Numbered from the stretch's first letter, positions 27,446 through 36,628 are shown. The stretch: DNA of 64,000 nucleotides from Amphritea atlantica (GCF_018860855.1 NZ_JAHKQE010000023.1:124001-188000); one strand, 5' to 3'. Notes: generated from the letters alone by a model not told the origin. Numbers and translations are program-made.

Positions 27446-28573
27446 TTAGTGGCTGACGGCAATCGATCGACGGAACAGTCCAAGGCTGGCACTGAAAAAC
27501 ACCAATCCTAGCCCCAGAATATTCAACAATTCAGGCCAGACGATACTGAGATCGGCCCCCCGGAAAACCACCGCTTGAGCGAATGACATATAGTGCCGCG
27601 ATGGCAGAAACCAGGTTAACGGTTGAATAACCTCGGGCTGACTCTCGATAGGCGTTAAGCCACCGGAAAGCATGATGATGGGCACAATCGCCATGATCAT
27701 CAACAGCGCAAACTGCGCCATCGTGCGGGCGATAGTGCCCAAAAAGATCCCAATGGCCGCCGCCGCAAACAGATACAGAGTCGTCCCCACCAACAACAAT
27801 AAACGTGAGCCACTGATCGGCACATCAAGAATAACTTCCACCACAAACCACATCGCCAAGGCAAAGGCGACCAGAATAATCAACCCATTAGCCCATACTT
27901 TTGACATCACAATCTGAAAGGAGCTCAAAGGCATAACCAACAGGTGTTCAATCGTACCGTGCTCCCGCTCCCGCAGCAGCGCAGCTCCGGTGAGGATAAT
28001 GGTAATCATCGAGATCTGATTGATCAGCGCATTGATCGCCCCAAACCACATCCCCGTGCCGTTTGGGTTAAAAGCTCGGCGCTGAACCAGTGTCACAGCA
28101 TAATCGCTGGTTTCGTCCGAACGATTGATAAAGTGATTAACCTCATCGACCACAATATTTTGAATATAACTATTACCTAGGCTTGCCTGAGTAACTGCGG
28201 TCGCATCAATATTGATCTGCACGCTGGGCTGGCGACCGCGGCGCACATCCTCTTCAAAGTTTGGCGGAATCTCCAGCACAAACATATAACGGTCTAAGTC
28301 CATCCCCTCATCTAGCTCGGCAGGCGAGATCAATACCGGCGTTTTAAAATAGGGCGGATAGAGCGCATTCGCGATGGCTCGCGAGAGCGCCGAATGATCC
28401 TCATCGACGATCGCAATCGACGCGTTATTGACCGATTCACTGGTTGCGGTCGCTTGGGAGTAGATCGCCAAGCTGAACGAATAGATAATCAGCACTACCA
28501 TCACCACATCGCTGAAAACGCTACGTAGCTCCTTAGTGCCAAGCCAGAAGATGTTGATCCAAGTTTTCATCAC
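27446..28573 (-). CDS. yhhJ: ABC-2 type transporter permease (YhhJ-like)
   Basis: A 375-residue membrane protein of the ABC-2 class: one N-terminal membrane helix (VVMVVLIIYSFSLAIYSQ), a large periplasmic loop with SVQINIDATAVTQASLGNSYIQNIVVDEV, and five C-terminal helices (AALLREREHGTIEHLLVMPLSS and following). It matches E. coli YhhJ, the last gene of yhiI-rbbA-yhhJ. AGGAGG lies 8 bases before the ATG, and the rbbA-like stop is directly adjacent. It likely forms the second membrane half of the exporter. Substrate unknown. Confidence 0.9.
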   Translation of the reverse strand: MMKTWINIFWLGTKELRSVFSDVVMVVLIIYSFSLAIYSQATATSESVNNASIAIVDEDHSALSRAIANALYPPYFKTPVLISPAELDEGMDLDRYMFVLEIPPNFEEDVRRGRQPSVQINIDATAVTQASLGNSYIQNIVVDEVNHFINRSDETSDYAVTLVQRRAFNPNGTGMWFGAINALINQISMITIILTGAALLREREHGTIEHLLVMPLSSFQIVMSKVWANGLIILVAFALAMWFVVEVILDVPISGSRLLLLVGTTLYLFAAAAIGIFLGTIARTMAQFALLMIMAIVPIIMLSGGLTPIESQPEVIQPLTWFLPSRHYMSFAQAVVFRGADLSIVWPELLNILGLGLVFFSASLGLFRRSIAVSH

Positions 28574-31357
28574 TCAGACCTCCTGCTTTTTCAGAAATGC
28601 CGCCGCAACCACCACCAAAATAGGGCCTAACAGCGCCAGCACCATAATATCCCCCATCAACTCCGTAAAACTCAAGCCTTTGGTAAAGGCAGCGACACTG
28701 AGGTGCATATAATAAGTCGCTGGCCACAAGACACCGATAAGATAGCCGCCACCCTCTAGGGTCGAGGTGGGCTGCACTAAGCCGGAAAAGTTAATGGACG
28801 GCATGATTAACAGAATCGCGGTGGCAAACACGGCAGCAACCTGAGATTTAGTGATCGTTGATACCAACAAACCAAAACTGGTTGAGGTAAAGGCATACAG
28901 CAACGCGCCTAGCGTTAAACCGGCCAAACTTCCCTTCAGGGGCACATCGAGCAGAAAGACCACCAGCAACGTAAGAATCACAAAGTTAACCATGCCGATA
29001 GCGATATAAGGCAGTTGTTTACCAATTAAAAACTCAAATCGGTTAGTCGGGGTCACATAGAAATTGGTGATGGTACCGATCTCTTTCTCCCGCGCCAGAC
29101 TCACCGCCATCAGAATCGCGGGAAACAATAACAACAACATAGCCGGTGTTTTCGGTCCGATTGAGTAGATAGTTTTAAAGGATGGGTTGTAACGATAGCG
29201 AGACTCCTGCGAGACATTCGCCACGGCACTGGCATCGATACCGACATTGGTTGCTAACTGGGTCAGGTAGTGAACATGAGCCCCACTGACATAGCCAGCA
29301 ATGGTACTGGCCCGGGTGGTATTGGCCCCGTCGATCCACGCGGAAACACTGGGGGTCTCACCCTTTTTCAATTGCCGTCCAAAGCCCGACGGTATCTCAA
29401 TCGCGAGGGTAATATCATTGGAGACCAAACGCCGCTCAAGCTCCTCTTTACTCTGCAACGCAGGTTGTTCACTAAAGTAGCGCGAACCTTCAAAGTTACT
29501 CAAATATTCGCGACTCTCTGGGGTACGATCGTTATCCAGCACCGCATAGGTGAGGTTTTCAACATCCAAAGAGATCCCGTAGGCGATCACGATCAGCAGC
29601 ATCGAGCTACCGAGAAATGCGAACGCCATCCGCACGGGGTCACGCATCACCTCCATGATCTCACGATAGCTGTACGCCAGCAGTCGATTAAGACTGAAGC
29701 CATGAATTTTCGCATTCGCGGGCCGAGATGCCATCACGCCGGCATCCTGCCCAGCGTCCTGCGTTAGCACCGGGGTCTTGGCTTCATCACCATGCTCAAC
29801 GACTGTGCTCCCCTTCTTCGCAATAGCATCTTCAAGGTAGCTAATAAATGCGTCTTCTAATGAGGCCGCGCCTTTGGCTTCCACCAGATGCTGTGGCTCA
29901 TCATAGACCAGCACCTGACCGGCGTGCATCAGAGAGATACGGTCGCAGCGCAACGCCTCATTCATAAAGTGGGTCGAGATAAAGATCGTCACCTTATCTT
30001 TTCGTGACAACTCAACCAGTAGCTCCCAGAAGCTATCTCGGGCGACAGGGTCGACGCCTGATGTTGGCTCATCAAGAATCAGCATTTCCGGCTCATGAAT
30101 CACCGCTACCGCCAATGAAAGTCGCTGACGCATCCCCAAGGGCAATGACGAGGCCAAGGCGTCCATATGTTCACCTAGGCTGAAGCGTTTAACGAGGGCG
30201 GCAATACGTTCGCTGGCTTTTTCCGACGGCAGGTGAAATAGCCGTGCATGCAAGATTAAGTTCTGCGCAACCGTCAGCTCACCATAGAGGGAAAAAGCCT
30301 GGGTCATAAAACCGACCCGTTTACGGGTTTCTAAATCACCGGCATTCACCGGTTTGCCGAACAGAAAAGCCTCACCCTCGGATACCGGTAACAGGCCGGT
30401 TAACATCTTCATAGTGGTGGTCTTACCACAGCCGTTCGAACCGAGAAAACCAAAGATCTCGCCAGCCTGAATCTCAAAGCTGACGTTATCCACCGCGGTA
30501 AAGTTACCGAAGCGGCGAGTTAACCCTTTAGCAACAATGGCAGGGGTTGCTTCACTTTTTTCCAGCGGAGGGATGACCAGTTCGATCATATCACCGCGCT
30601 TATCCTCAGGCAGCATACGCACGAAGGCGGTTTCTAAATCATCGGCCCCCGTACGCGCCTTAAGTTCTGCCGGTGTACCGGTATCCAGAACTCGCCCGGC
30701 ATCCATCGCAACCAGCCAGTCAAAGCCTTCCGCTTCATCCATATAGGCGGTGGACACCAACACACTCATGCTAGGCCGCTCTTCACGGATGGCGGCGATC
30801 AATTGCCAAAACTGCCGTCGAGACAGTGGATCAACACCGGTGGTTGGCTCATCCAAGATCAACAGATCAGGGTCATGTATCAATGAACAACAAAGCCCCA
30901 GCTTCTGTTTCATACCCCCTGATAAGTTGCCCGCTTGGCGTGACAGGAACGGATCTAACCCTGTTGCTTGGGTTAACCTCGCGATACGAGCCTTACGTTC
31001 AGCCGGCCCTTGGCCAAAAAGCTTGCCAAAGAAATCGAGGTTTTCCTTAACACTGAGTTCGGCATAAAGATTCTTACCAAGCCCTTGGGGCATATAGGCA
31101 ATCCCTGGGCCGACAAGATCACGGTGCGCAGTTAACACCATATCGCCACCGAGCACCTCAAGATGCCCTTGCTGTAGTTTGCGCGCGCCAGAAATAAGTC
31201 CCATCAGGGTCGATTTGCCAACACCATCGGGCCCTAGCAAACCCACCATCAAACCAGCGGGAATATCCAGAGTAATATCATCGACAGCGGCAACCTGTTT
31301 ATAAGTGTGCGTAACACCTTGAAGCCGAGCGATCGGGCGATCTTGTTGAGCCATCAT
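28574..31357 (-). CDS. rbbA: RbbA-like fused double ABC ATPase and permease
   Basis: The protein of about 927 residues fuses two ATP-binding domains to an ABC-2 permease. Domain 1 has LLGPDGVGKSTLMG, NLSGGMKQKLGL and LILDEPTTGVDPLSRR. Domain 2 has FLGSNGCGKTTTMK, a signature reading SLPLGMRQRLSL instead of LSGGQ, and LILDEPTSGVDPVARD. Six membrane helices follow from about residue 575. E. coli RbbA has the same layout and was named for ribosome-bound ATPase activity, but its neighbours here (a HlyD-type adaptor and a permease) point to efflux. The start is taken at the ATG at 31357; a GTG two codons upstream is possible. Confidence 0.9.
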   Translation of the reverse strand: MMAQQDRPIARLQGVTHTYKQVAAVDDITLDIPAGLMVGLLGPDGVGKSTLMGLISGARKLQQGHLEVLGGDMVLTAHRDLVGPGIAYMPQGLGKNLYAELSVKENLDFFGKLFGQGPAERKARIARLTQATGLDPFLSRQAGNLSGGMKQKLGLCCSLIHDPDLLILDEPTTGVDPLSRRQFWQLIAAIREERPSMSVLVSTAYMDEAEGFDWLVAMDAGRVLDTGTPAELKARTGADDLETAFVRMLPEDKRGDMIELVIPPLEKSEATPAIVAKGLTRRFGNFTAVDNVSFEIQAGEIFGFLGSNGCGKTTTMKMLTGLLPVSEGEAFLFGKPVNAGDLETRKRVGFMTQAFSLYGELTVAQNLILHARLFHLPSEKASERIAALVKRFSLGEHMDALASSLPLGMRQRLSLAVAVIHEPEMLILDEPTSGVDPVARDSFWELLVELSRKDKVTIFISTHFMNEALRCDRISLMHAGQVLVYDEPQHLVEAKGAASLEDAFISYLEDAIAKKGSTVVEHGDEAKTPVLTQDAGQDAGVMASRPANAKIHGFSLNRLLAYSYREIMEVMRDPVRMAFAFLGSSMLLIVIAYGISLDVENLTYAVLDNDRTPESREYLSNFEGSRYFSEQPALQSKEELERRLVSNDITLAIEIPSGFGRQLKKGETPSVSAWIDGANTTRASTIAGYVSGAHVHYLTQLATNVGIDASAVANVSQESRYRYNPSFKTIYSIGPKTPAMLLLLFPAILMAVSLAREKEIGTITNFYVTPTNRFEFLIGKQLPYIAIGMVNFVILTLLVVFLLDVPLKGSLAGLTLGALLYAFTSTSFGLLVSTITKSQVAAVFATAILLIMPSINFSGLVQPTSTLEGGGYLIGVLWPATYYMHLSVAAFTKGLSFTELMGDIMVLALLGPILVVVAAAFLKKQEV

Positions 31358-31366
31358 TGGCACCCG

Positions 31367-32377
31367 TTAGTTGTTGCTGGTAGCTGAATTGACCATTGTG
31401 GGCAGCTTCTGAAGAAATTCTGGCCACTCCGAGGGCTGTTCACCCGGCAGCGGTGCCAGACGAATATATGCCACCCCACGCACGCCAGTTTTAACACGAT
31501 CAATATAGGCCTGCACCAAGGCTTCCGGCACCCGCACCTTAACCCGGAACATCAGTTTTTCCCGCTCGCTCGCGGTTTCGACCTCTTTCGGGGTAAATTG
31601 TGATTCCGGTGAAACAAAGCTAACCTTGGCGGGAATAGCCACATCGAGAATATCCAGTTTAACCCGCGCCTCGGCACCGATAGAAACACGATATGCTTGG
31701 GATGACGGTAAAAAAGTTTCCATATAGACATCGGCTAGATTAATCAGTGTTAGCACCTTGCCGCCGCTACCCAATACTTCACCCGGCTCCGCGAGACGAT
31801 ATAACACCCGGCCAATACTTGGAGCAACCAGTGTTGCATCATCAATCTGTGTTTGAATACCTTGAGCATCCGCCCGCGCAGCATCCACATTACGTTGCCG
31901 CGATACCAGAGTCGCCTCAGCAGCCTTAAGATTGGCCTTTGCAACCGCCACGGTACTCACATTCGTATCGTATGATTCCTTACTGGTATGGCCCCGTTTG
32001 AGTAGTTCGCTCGCCCGAGTCAACTCTTGCTGCGCTAAAACCAGTTTAGCCTTAGCCTGCGCAATCGACGCTTCGGCGGCGGCCACCTGACTTTCAGCAC
32101 TGGCAATCTCAGCATCGGCCCGCAATAACTGTGCGCGTAACTGCGCCGTATCGATCATCGCAACCGTCTGACCGGGCTGAACAAGATCGCCCTCCTGCGC
32201 CGACACCGTTTCTACACGGCCGGCAATTTTAGTTGCGACATCCATTTGCACCGCTTCAATTCGCCCATTACCCGAAGCGATATCCGTTGGTAAGCTAGGC
32301 GCTTGAAAGTACTGCCACAGCAACCAACTTGCGGCAACGGCCAGTATTAAACACACACCGATTATGACTCGCTTCAC
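31367..32377 (-). CDS. yhiI: HlyD-family membrane fusion protein (YhiI-like)
   Basis: From the GTG at 32377 (GGAG 6 bases upstream) the product is 336 residues: one membrane anchor (RVIIGVCLILAVAASWLLWQYF), a lipoyl/barrel-sandwich half (NGRIEAVQMDVATKIAGRVE, VQPGQTVAMIDTAQLRAQL), a long alpha-hairpin coiled coil, the second half-motif (APSIGRVLYRLAEPGEVLGSGG) and a beta domain. It is the periplasmic adaptor of the tripartite export system with the two genes downstream, which start within about 10 bases of one another. No outer-membrane TolC-like gene is in the operon. Confidence 0.92.
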   Translation of the reverse strand: MKRVIIGVCLILAVAASWLLWQYFQAPSLPTDIASGNGRIEAVQMDVATKIAGRVETVSAQEGDLVQPGQTVAMIDTAQLRAQLLRADAEIASAESQVAAAEASIAQAKAKLVLAQQELTRASELLKRGHTSKESYDTNVSTVAVAKANLKAAEATLVSRQRNVDAARADAQGIQTQIDDATLVAPSIGRVLYRLAEPGEVLGSGGKVLTLINLADVYMETFLPSSQAYRVSIGAEARVKLDILDVAIPAKVSFVSPESQFTPKEVETASEREKLMFRVKVRVPEALVQAYIDRVKTGVRGVAYIRLAPLPGEQPSEWPEFLQKLPTMVNSATSNN

Positions 32378-32502
32378 GTTATTCTCCATTATCCAAACAT
32401 CGTCAACTGATAACGACAAAGCCGCTTTACCTATCTGTGGTCAGCAATGTCTGTACTGTACTTCCATTGTTAGTCTATTTAAGCGTCAAGGAGGGGCACG
32501 TT

Positions 32503-32601
32503 GTGCGCTCGGCAGTAGCCATCGTATGCACGGTGGTTTTAATCTGTCGTTTCATCGAAAAAGCTAACCAATCCCGAGAGCCCCTAATACTGTCATCCTG
32601 A
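32503..32601 (+). CDS. Possible 32-residue single-pass membrane peptide upstream of eptA
   Basis: A perfect AGGAGG (32489-32494) sits 8 bases before a GTG that opens a 32-codon frame ending in TGA at 32601. The peptide has one hydrophobic segment (MRSAVAIVCTVVLICRF, with two cysteines) followed by a short charged and polar tail, the look of regulatory small membrane proteins such as PmrR or MgrB, though I see no sequence match to either. It lies on the same strand as, and about 430 bases upstream of, the eptA operon, and diverges from yhiI. Support is the ribosome site and the composition only. Confidence 0.4.
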   Translation: MRSAVAIVCTVVLICRFIEKANQSREPLILSS

Positions 32602-32619
32602 CCTGAAACAAACTTAAGC

Positions 32620-32644
32620 CATTACTCCATACGATTGAGTAATG
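32620..32644. repeat. Palindrome in the yhiI-eptA intergenic region
   Basis: CATTACTC (32620-32627) and GAGTAATG (32637-32644) form a perfect 8-bp dyad with a 9-base centre, directly after the possible small membrane peptide. It could be a regulator-binding site or a 3' hairpin; no T run follows. Confidence 0.45.
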
Positions 32645-32725
32645 TTAAATAGTATAAACGAACCGCCCATAATTTCATCGACCTCAGTCAACGATGGGGA
32701 CAGTAACGGCCAAACCCCCATAAAG

Positions 32726-32750
32726 TGTCAGTGACTAAAATGTCAGTGAC
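32726..32750 (+). repeat. Tandem copies of TGTCAGTGAC
   Basis: TGTCAGTGAC occurs at 32726-32735 and 32741-32750 with a 5-base spacer, preceded by GGGGACAGT. The 15-bp phasing is not typical of OmpR-type sites. The rest of the 32420-33033 gap, apart from the listed elements, is AT-rich with nothing recognisable. Confidence 0.4.
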
Positions 32751-32943
32751 ATAGGCAGACCTGAACAGAAATTTAAATTAGCATACTCTAAATTAGCATT
32801 CAAACCATACTCCTAAACGAGTTATAACAATAGATTCACCTAACAAAAAACTATGATCTAGTGAAACACCCTATTGAATAGCCAGCGAAGCATTTAACAG
32901 CGACACCCAACGACTATCGCTAATTGCCCATCACCTTCACAGT

Positions 32944-32971
32944 TTGATATTTCCTTGATGTTTCCTTGATA
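32944..32971 (+). promoter_or_regulatory. Three TTGAT repeats phased at 11 bp upstream of eptA
   Basis: TTGAT starts at 32944, 32955 and 32966, exactly one helical turn apart, and the last two copies are inside the longer repeat TTTCCTTGAT (32950-32959 and 32961-32970). Tandem half-sites at 10-11 bp spacing are typical targets of OmpR/PhoB-family response regulators, and such a regulator is encoded in this operon. GATAAT at 32993-32998 may be the -10 box. The site is 60-90 bases upstream of the eptA start. Confidence 0.6.
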
Positions 32972-33033
32972 CTGACATGACGGTAGCTCTTCGATAATCC
33001 CACTTCCAACCTTACCCTTGCGGTAAGACAACC

Positions 33034-34743
33034 ATGAATGTGGGTTTTCAAGCTATGTCGTTTGCCATTAAAAAAATCTTTAAGAAACTGCCTAACCAAT
33101 GCTCCAGTTGGCTAATGACGCTACTGGTATCGACCTATTTAATGGCGATGTTCAATACGAATTTCTTATCCACTGTCTACGATATTCATGGCGTTAACAG
33201 CTTCAAAGACCTGCTATTTATGGTGGGATTGTTCTTTTTCTTCATGGCTATTTTTAATTTATTTTTAACGTTATTAGCGCTTCCCTGGGTGTTGAAACCG
33301 GTGATTATTACGCTGCTGATCAGCGCATCAGTGGCGACTTACTTCATGCAGACGTACAACATCATGATCGATAAAACCATGATCATGAATATGATGCAGA
33401 CCGACCTTAAAGAAAGCACCGAGTTATTCAGTCTCAGTCTATTGGTCTACGTTACTCTGACGGGCGTCTTGCCTGCCCTATGGGTTTGGCATGTACAGAT
33501 CAACTATGGCTCGCCGTTGAGGTTCCTGCTAACGAAAATCACGACATTCGTGGCCATTTCCCTTGTCGTTGGTCTTATCGCAGTGACTTTCTATCAGGAC
33601 TACGCCTCACTTTTTCGTAACCACCGGTATGTGCGTGACCTGATCGTCCCTGTCAACTATGTCTACTCTTTGCAGTCCTATGCGAAACACTTTCTGCCGA
33701 AAAACAAACGCGAATTTCAAACCGTTGGTGCCGATGCACATCTTGGATCAAGCTGGCAGGGTAATGCTCAGAAAAAAGTGGTCACCATTCTTGTGGTGGG
33801 TGAAACGGCTCGTCGAGCCAATTTCTCACTCTACGATTACCCCCGTGAAACGACGCCCAATTTAAGCCAACAAAACATTATCAGCTTTAGTGATTTTTCC
33901 TCTTGCGGAACATCTACAGCGGTCTCTTTACCCTGTATGTTTTCGAACATGGACCGCTCTGACTATGAGCATGATCAAGCGATCAATTCCGACAACTTAT
34001 TAGATGTATTACAACGATCGGGGCTTAGCGTTATCTGGGAAGATAATAATTCCGGCTGCAAAGGTGTTTGCAACCGTGTTGAGAGTATCAATTTAATGGA
34101 CGCCGATAACCCGAATCTATGCCATGACGGTGAATGTTACGACATGATTCTACTCGAAAAGCTTGAGCAGACGCTTAATGCATCAGATAACAATGCGGTC
34201 ATTGTCTTGCATCAAAAGGGTAGCCACGGCCCTAGCTATTTTTTGCGTACCCCTGAGGCGTTTAGAAAATTCTCACCTGTCTGTGACACGAACCAACTGC
34301 AAGAGTGCAGCCAGCAGGAAATCATCAATGCCTATGACAACACCATTCTCTACACCGATTATTTTCTGTCAGAAGTGATCAACTTTCTAAAATCCAGAAG
34401 TGATCAATATGACTCAAGCATGCTGTATCTCTCTGATCACGGGGAATCACTTGGCGAAAACAACTTATATCTGCACGGTGTGCCCTACATGTTGGCACCT
34501 CATGAACAAACCGAGGTGCCATTTCTCTTCTGGATGGATGACGGCTTCGCTAATCGTTTTTCGATCGATAAAAACTGCTTAGACGACAAACGCAAGCGCC
34601 ACTTTAGCCACGATAACTTGTTTGACTCCATGCTAGGATTGTTAGATGTGCAGACCGACGCTTACCGTCCAGAAATGGATATTTTCAGCAGCTGTCGATC
34701 CATTAACCAAGCATCAACCATTGCCGCCACATCCCATGAATAG
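33034..34743 (+). CDS. eptA: Lipid A phosphoethanolamine transferase
   Basis: The 569-residue enzyme has five N-terminal membrane helices and a periplasmic alkaline-phosphatase-like sulfatase domain. The zinc and catalytic residues line up with EptA/MCR enzymes: Glu257 (VVGETARRANF), nucleophile Thr295 in SSCGTSTAVSLPCMFS, and Asp468/His469 in LSDHGESLGENN. Cysteines for the family disulfides are present (CKGVC, CHDGEC). It transfers phosphoethanolamine from phosphatidylethanolamine to lipid A, releasing diacylglycerol and lowering the negative charge. It leads an operon with dgkA, a PAP2 gene and a two-component system. The ATG at 33034 follows GGTAAG; an ATG six codons in is an alternative. 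Confidence 0.95.
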   Translation: MNVGFQAMSFAIKKIFKKLPNQCSSWLMTLLVSTYLMAMFNTNFLSTVYDIHGVNSFKDLLFMVGLFFFFMAIFNLFLTLLALPWVLKPVIITLLISASVATYFMQTYNIMIDKTMIMNMMQTDLKESTELFSLSLLVYVTLTGVLPALWVWHVQINYGSPLRFLLTKITTFVAISLVVGLIAVTFYQDYASLFRNHRYVRDLIVPVNYVYSLQSYAKHFLPKNKREFQTVGADAHLGSSWQGNAQKKVVTILVVGETARRANFSLYDYPRETTPNLSQQNIISFSDFSSCGTSTAVSLPCMFSNMDRSDYEHDQAINSDNLLDVLQRSGLSVIWEDNNSGCKGVCNRVESINLMDADNPNLCHDGECYDMILLEKLEQTLNASDNNAVIVLHQKGSHGPSYFLRTPEAFRKFSPVCDTNQLQECSQQEIINAYDNTILYTDYFLSEVINFLKSRSDQYDSSMLYLSDHGESLGENNLYLHGVPYMLAPHEQTEVPFLFWMDDGFANRFSIDKNCLDDKRKRHFSHDNLFDSMLGLLDVQTDAYRPEMDIFSSCRSINQASTIAATSHE

Positions 34744-34753
34744 AAGAGTCATC

Positions 34754-35152
34754 ATGTTAAAAACTGAACAACAACCGCTAACCACAGACGCATCGGCCTT
34801 TAAAGGTATCAAAGGCGTCAAGCGGTTAGTGTTAGCCACAGGCTATTCAATCAAAGGTTTTCAAGCGGCATGGCAGCATGAGGCCGCGATTCGACAAGAA
34901 ACACTCGGTGCACTGGTACTGATTCCCTTGGCGCTTTATCTTGGTCAAGATTCAGTTGAGCGTATTTTATTGATCGGCAGTGTTCTACTGCTGATCCTTG
35001 TTGAACTGCTGAACTCAGCGATCGAAGCGGTCGTTGACCGTATCGGCGTCGAACTCCATGAACTGAGCGGTAGAGCAAAAGATATGGGCTCGGCTGCGGT
35101 TTTTGTTGCATTAATCGTTATGCTCATGACATGGATATTAATCATTCTATGA
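34754..35152 (+). CDS. dgkA: Diacylglycerol kinase (prokaryotic DgkA)
   Basis: From the ATG at 34754 (AGAAGAG 5 bases upstream) the product is 132-133 residues with three membrane helices and family motifs ATGYSIKGFQAAWQHEAAIRQE, LVELLNSAIEAVVDRIG and the AKDMGSAAVFVALI helix. It phosphorylates diacylglycerol to phosphatidic acid in the inner membrane. Because EptA-type enzymes release diacylglycerol, its place 10 bases after eptA makes it the recycling partner; this pairing is also known next to some mcr genes. Its stop overlaps the ATG of the PAP2 gene. Confidence 0.95.
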   Translation: MLKTEQQPLTTDASAFKGIKGVKRLVLATGYSIKGFQAAWQHEAAIRQETLGALVLIPLALYLGQDSVERILLIGSVLLLILVELLNSAIEAVVDRIGVELHELSGRAKDMGSAAVFVALIVMLMTWILIIL

Positions 35153-35829
35153 ACAGATCGCTCTATTATCACTGGATCATTCCTCTGCCTCTCTTATTGA
35201 TAGCGACCTACCTGCTAGATGGTCGTGGCTTTGATTTACAATTAGCCGATGCTATTTACGCCTTCGAGGGAGACAGCTGGAACTTCAAGAGTAGCTGGCT
35301 ATTAGAAACGGTTATACATAAAGGGGGGCGAATACTCGTTGGCGTCCTCATTCTTTTAAATCTAGGGGCGCTAGCCAGCACTTGGCTAAGTCAAAGAATG
35401 CGGCCCTATCGGGCAGGCTTAGGCTATCTATTGGCTGCGGTGATAATCTCTCTTCTGCTCATTTCTGGTTTGAAGGGCATTACCCATATTGCTTGCCCAT
35501 GGGATTTTCAGCGCTATGGGGGCGATCAGCTTTATGCCCCCATTATGAATACTCTCTTTGGCTCTAGTACTGTGCGCTGTTTCCCTGCGGGACATGCCAG
35601 TGGTGGTTATGCTTGGGTAGCACTTTATTTTTTTTGTCGTCTTTATAAGCCACAATGGCGTATGGCGGCGCTTTCTTTTAGCTTATTACTGGGTATGGCG
35701 TTCGGACTGTCGCAACAGTTTCGCGGCGCTCACTTCCTCTCCCATGACCTTTGGACATTAGCAATCTGCTGGTATACGGCTCTAGCAGGCTATCACTGGC
35801 TGTTTCGCCACCGTACAGCCGCGCCTTAA
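35149..35829 (+). CDS. PAP2-superfamily membrane phosphatase
   Basis: About 226 residues with six membrane helices and the PAP2 signature: LKGITHIACPWDF (motif 1 region), CFPAGHASGGYAWVAL (motif 2 with His) and RGAHFLSHDLWTLA (motif 3). Such enzymes dephosphorylate lipid phosphates; in this setting lipid A 1-phosphate (LpxE-like), undecaprenyl pyrophosphate or phosphatidic acid are possible. The ATG at 35149 overlaps the dgkA stop (ATGA), so the two are coupled; an in-frame ATG at 35131 is an alternative. The substrate is unresolved. Confidence 0.88.
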   Translation: MNRSLYYHWIIPLPLLLIATYLLDGRGFDLQLADAIYAFEGDSWNFKSSWLLETVIHKGGRILVGVLILLNLGALASTWLSQRMRPYRAGLGYLLAAVIISLLLISGLKGITHIACPWDFQRYGGDQLYAPIMNTLFGSSTVRCFPAGHASGGYAWVALYFFCRLYKPQWRMAALSFSLLLGMAFGLSQQFRGAHFLSHDLWTLAICWYTALAGYHWLFRHRTAAP

Positions 35830-35917
35830 TATGCTATAAGAACATCTCAGCGCCTGAATGCAGATTACCGCTGGCCTATATGAACTTACCCAAATATTTA
35901 CCCATACGGACAGCGTT

Positions 35918-36613
35918 ATGACACCGCCGATCAACTCTAAACGTAAGCTGCTCATCGTTGAGGACAATAAACGACTGGCGGAAAACCTGTTTGAGTATCT
36001 AGGCGAGGATAAATATGAGCTTGATTACGCCGCCGATGGTCTAACAGCACTCCACTTATTGGCGAGTCATACCTATGACGTAATCATTCTGGATATTATG
36101 CTGCCGGGGGTAAACGGGTTAACCATTTGTCGCCGAATAAGAGAAGATCTTAATTCTTCGGTTCCCGTATTAATGCTCACGGCGAGAGACTCGATTGAAG
36201 ATAAGACAGAAGCATTTGATAACGGCGCCGATGACTATTTAATCAAACCCTTTCATATGAAAGAGCTTGAACTGCGCATACAAGCGTTATGTCGTCGTCA
36301 GCAAGCTAATCATGACTGTTTAACGGCTAAAAATATTCGCTATTATCCAGGCACTTTAACCGTCAAACTGCCGGATCAAAGCGAGCTGAGATTAATAGGT
36401 TATGCCGCAACCATCTTTGAAGCATTAATGAGAAAGTATCCCGACTATGTTAATTATCAACACCTCAGTACGGATATCTGGGGTCATCCAGATGGGGATA
36501 TTAATGTCATTCGAACCCATGTCTATGTGTTACGAAAAACCTTAAAAAACGCTTATGGTCAAGACATAATCCAAACACTTCACGGACGCGGGTATTGCCT
36601 TGCTCCCGCCTAG
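35918..36613 (+). CDS. OmpR-family response regulator of the eptA operon
   Basis: From the ATG at 35918 the regulator is 231 residues. The receiver domain has KLLIVEDNKRLAENL, phospho-acceptor Asp59 in VIILDIMLPG, MLTARD and the switch Lys in DYLIKPFHMKEL. The C-terminal winged helix (VIRTHVYVLRKTLKN, IIQTLHGRGYCLA) is of the OmpR/PhoB type. It is close in type to PmrA/ColR-like regulators of lipid A modification. It lies 89 bases after the PAP2 gene and 15 before its kinase. The 11-bp-phased TTGAT repeats upstream of eptA are its likely target. Confidence 0.92.
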   Translation: MTPPINSKRKLLIVEDNKRLAENLFEYLGEDKYELDYAADGLTALHLLASHTYDVIILDIMLPGVNGLTICRRIREDLNSSVPVLMLTARDSIEDKTEAFDNGADDYLIKPFHMKELELRIQALCRRQQANHDCLTAKNIRYYPGTLTVKLPDQSELRLIGYAATIFEALMRKYPDYVNYQHLSTDIWGHPDGDINVIRTHVYVLRKTLKNAYGQDIIQTLHGRGYCLAPA

Positions 36614-36628
36614 CGCATAGGTAGCTAT

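Noticed and set aside
28574-31357. Degenerate second ABC signature in the RbbA-like protein as loss of function
   Set aside because: The LPLG-type second signature is, as far as I recall, also present in E. coli RbbA, so it is a family trait rather than a defect.
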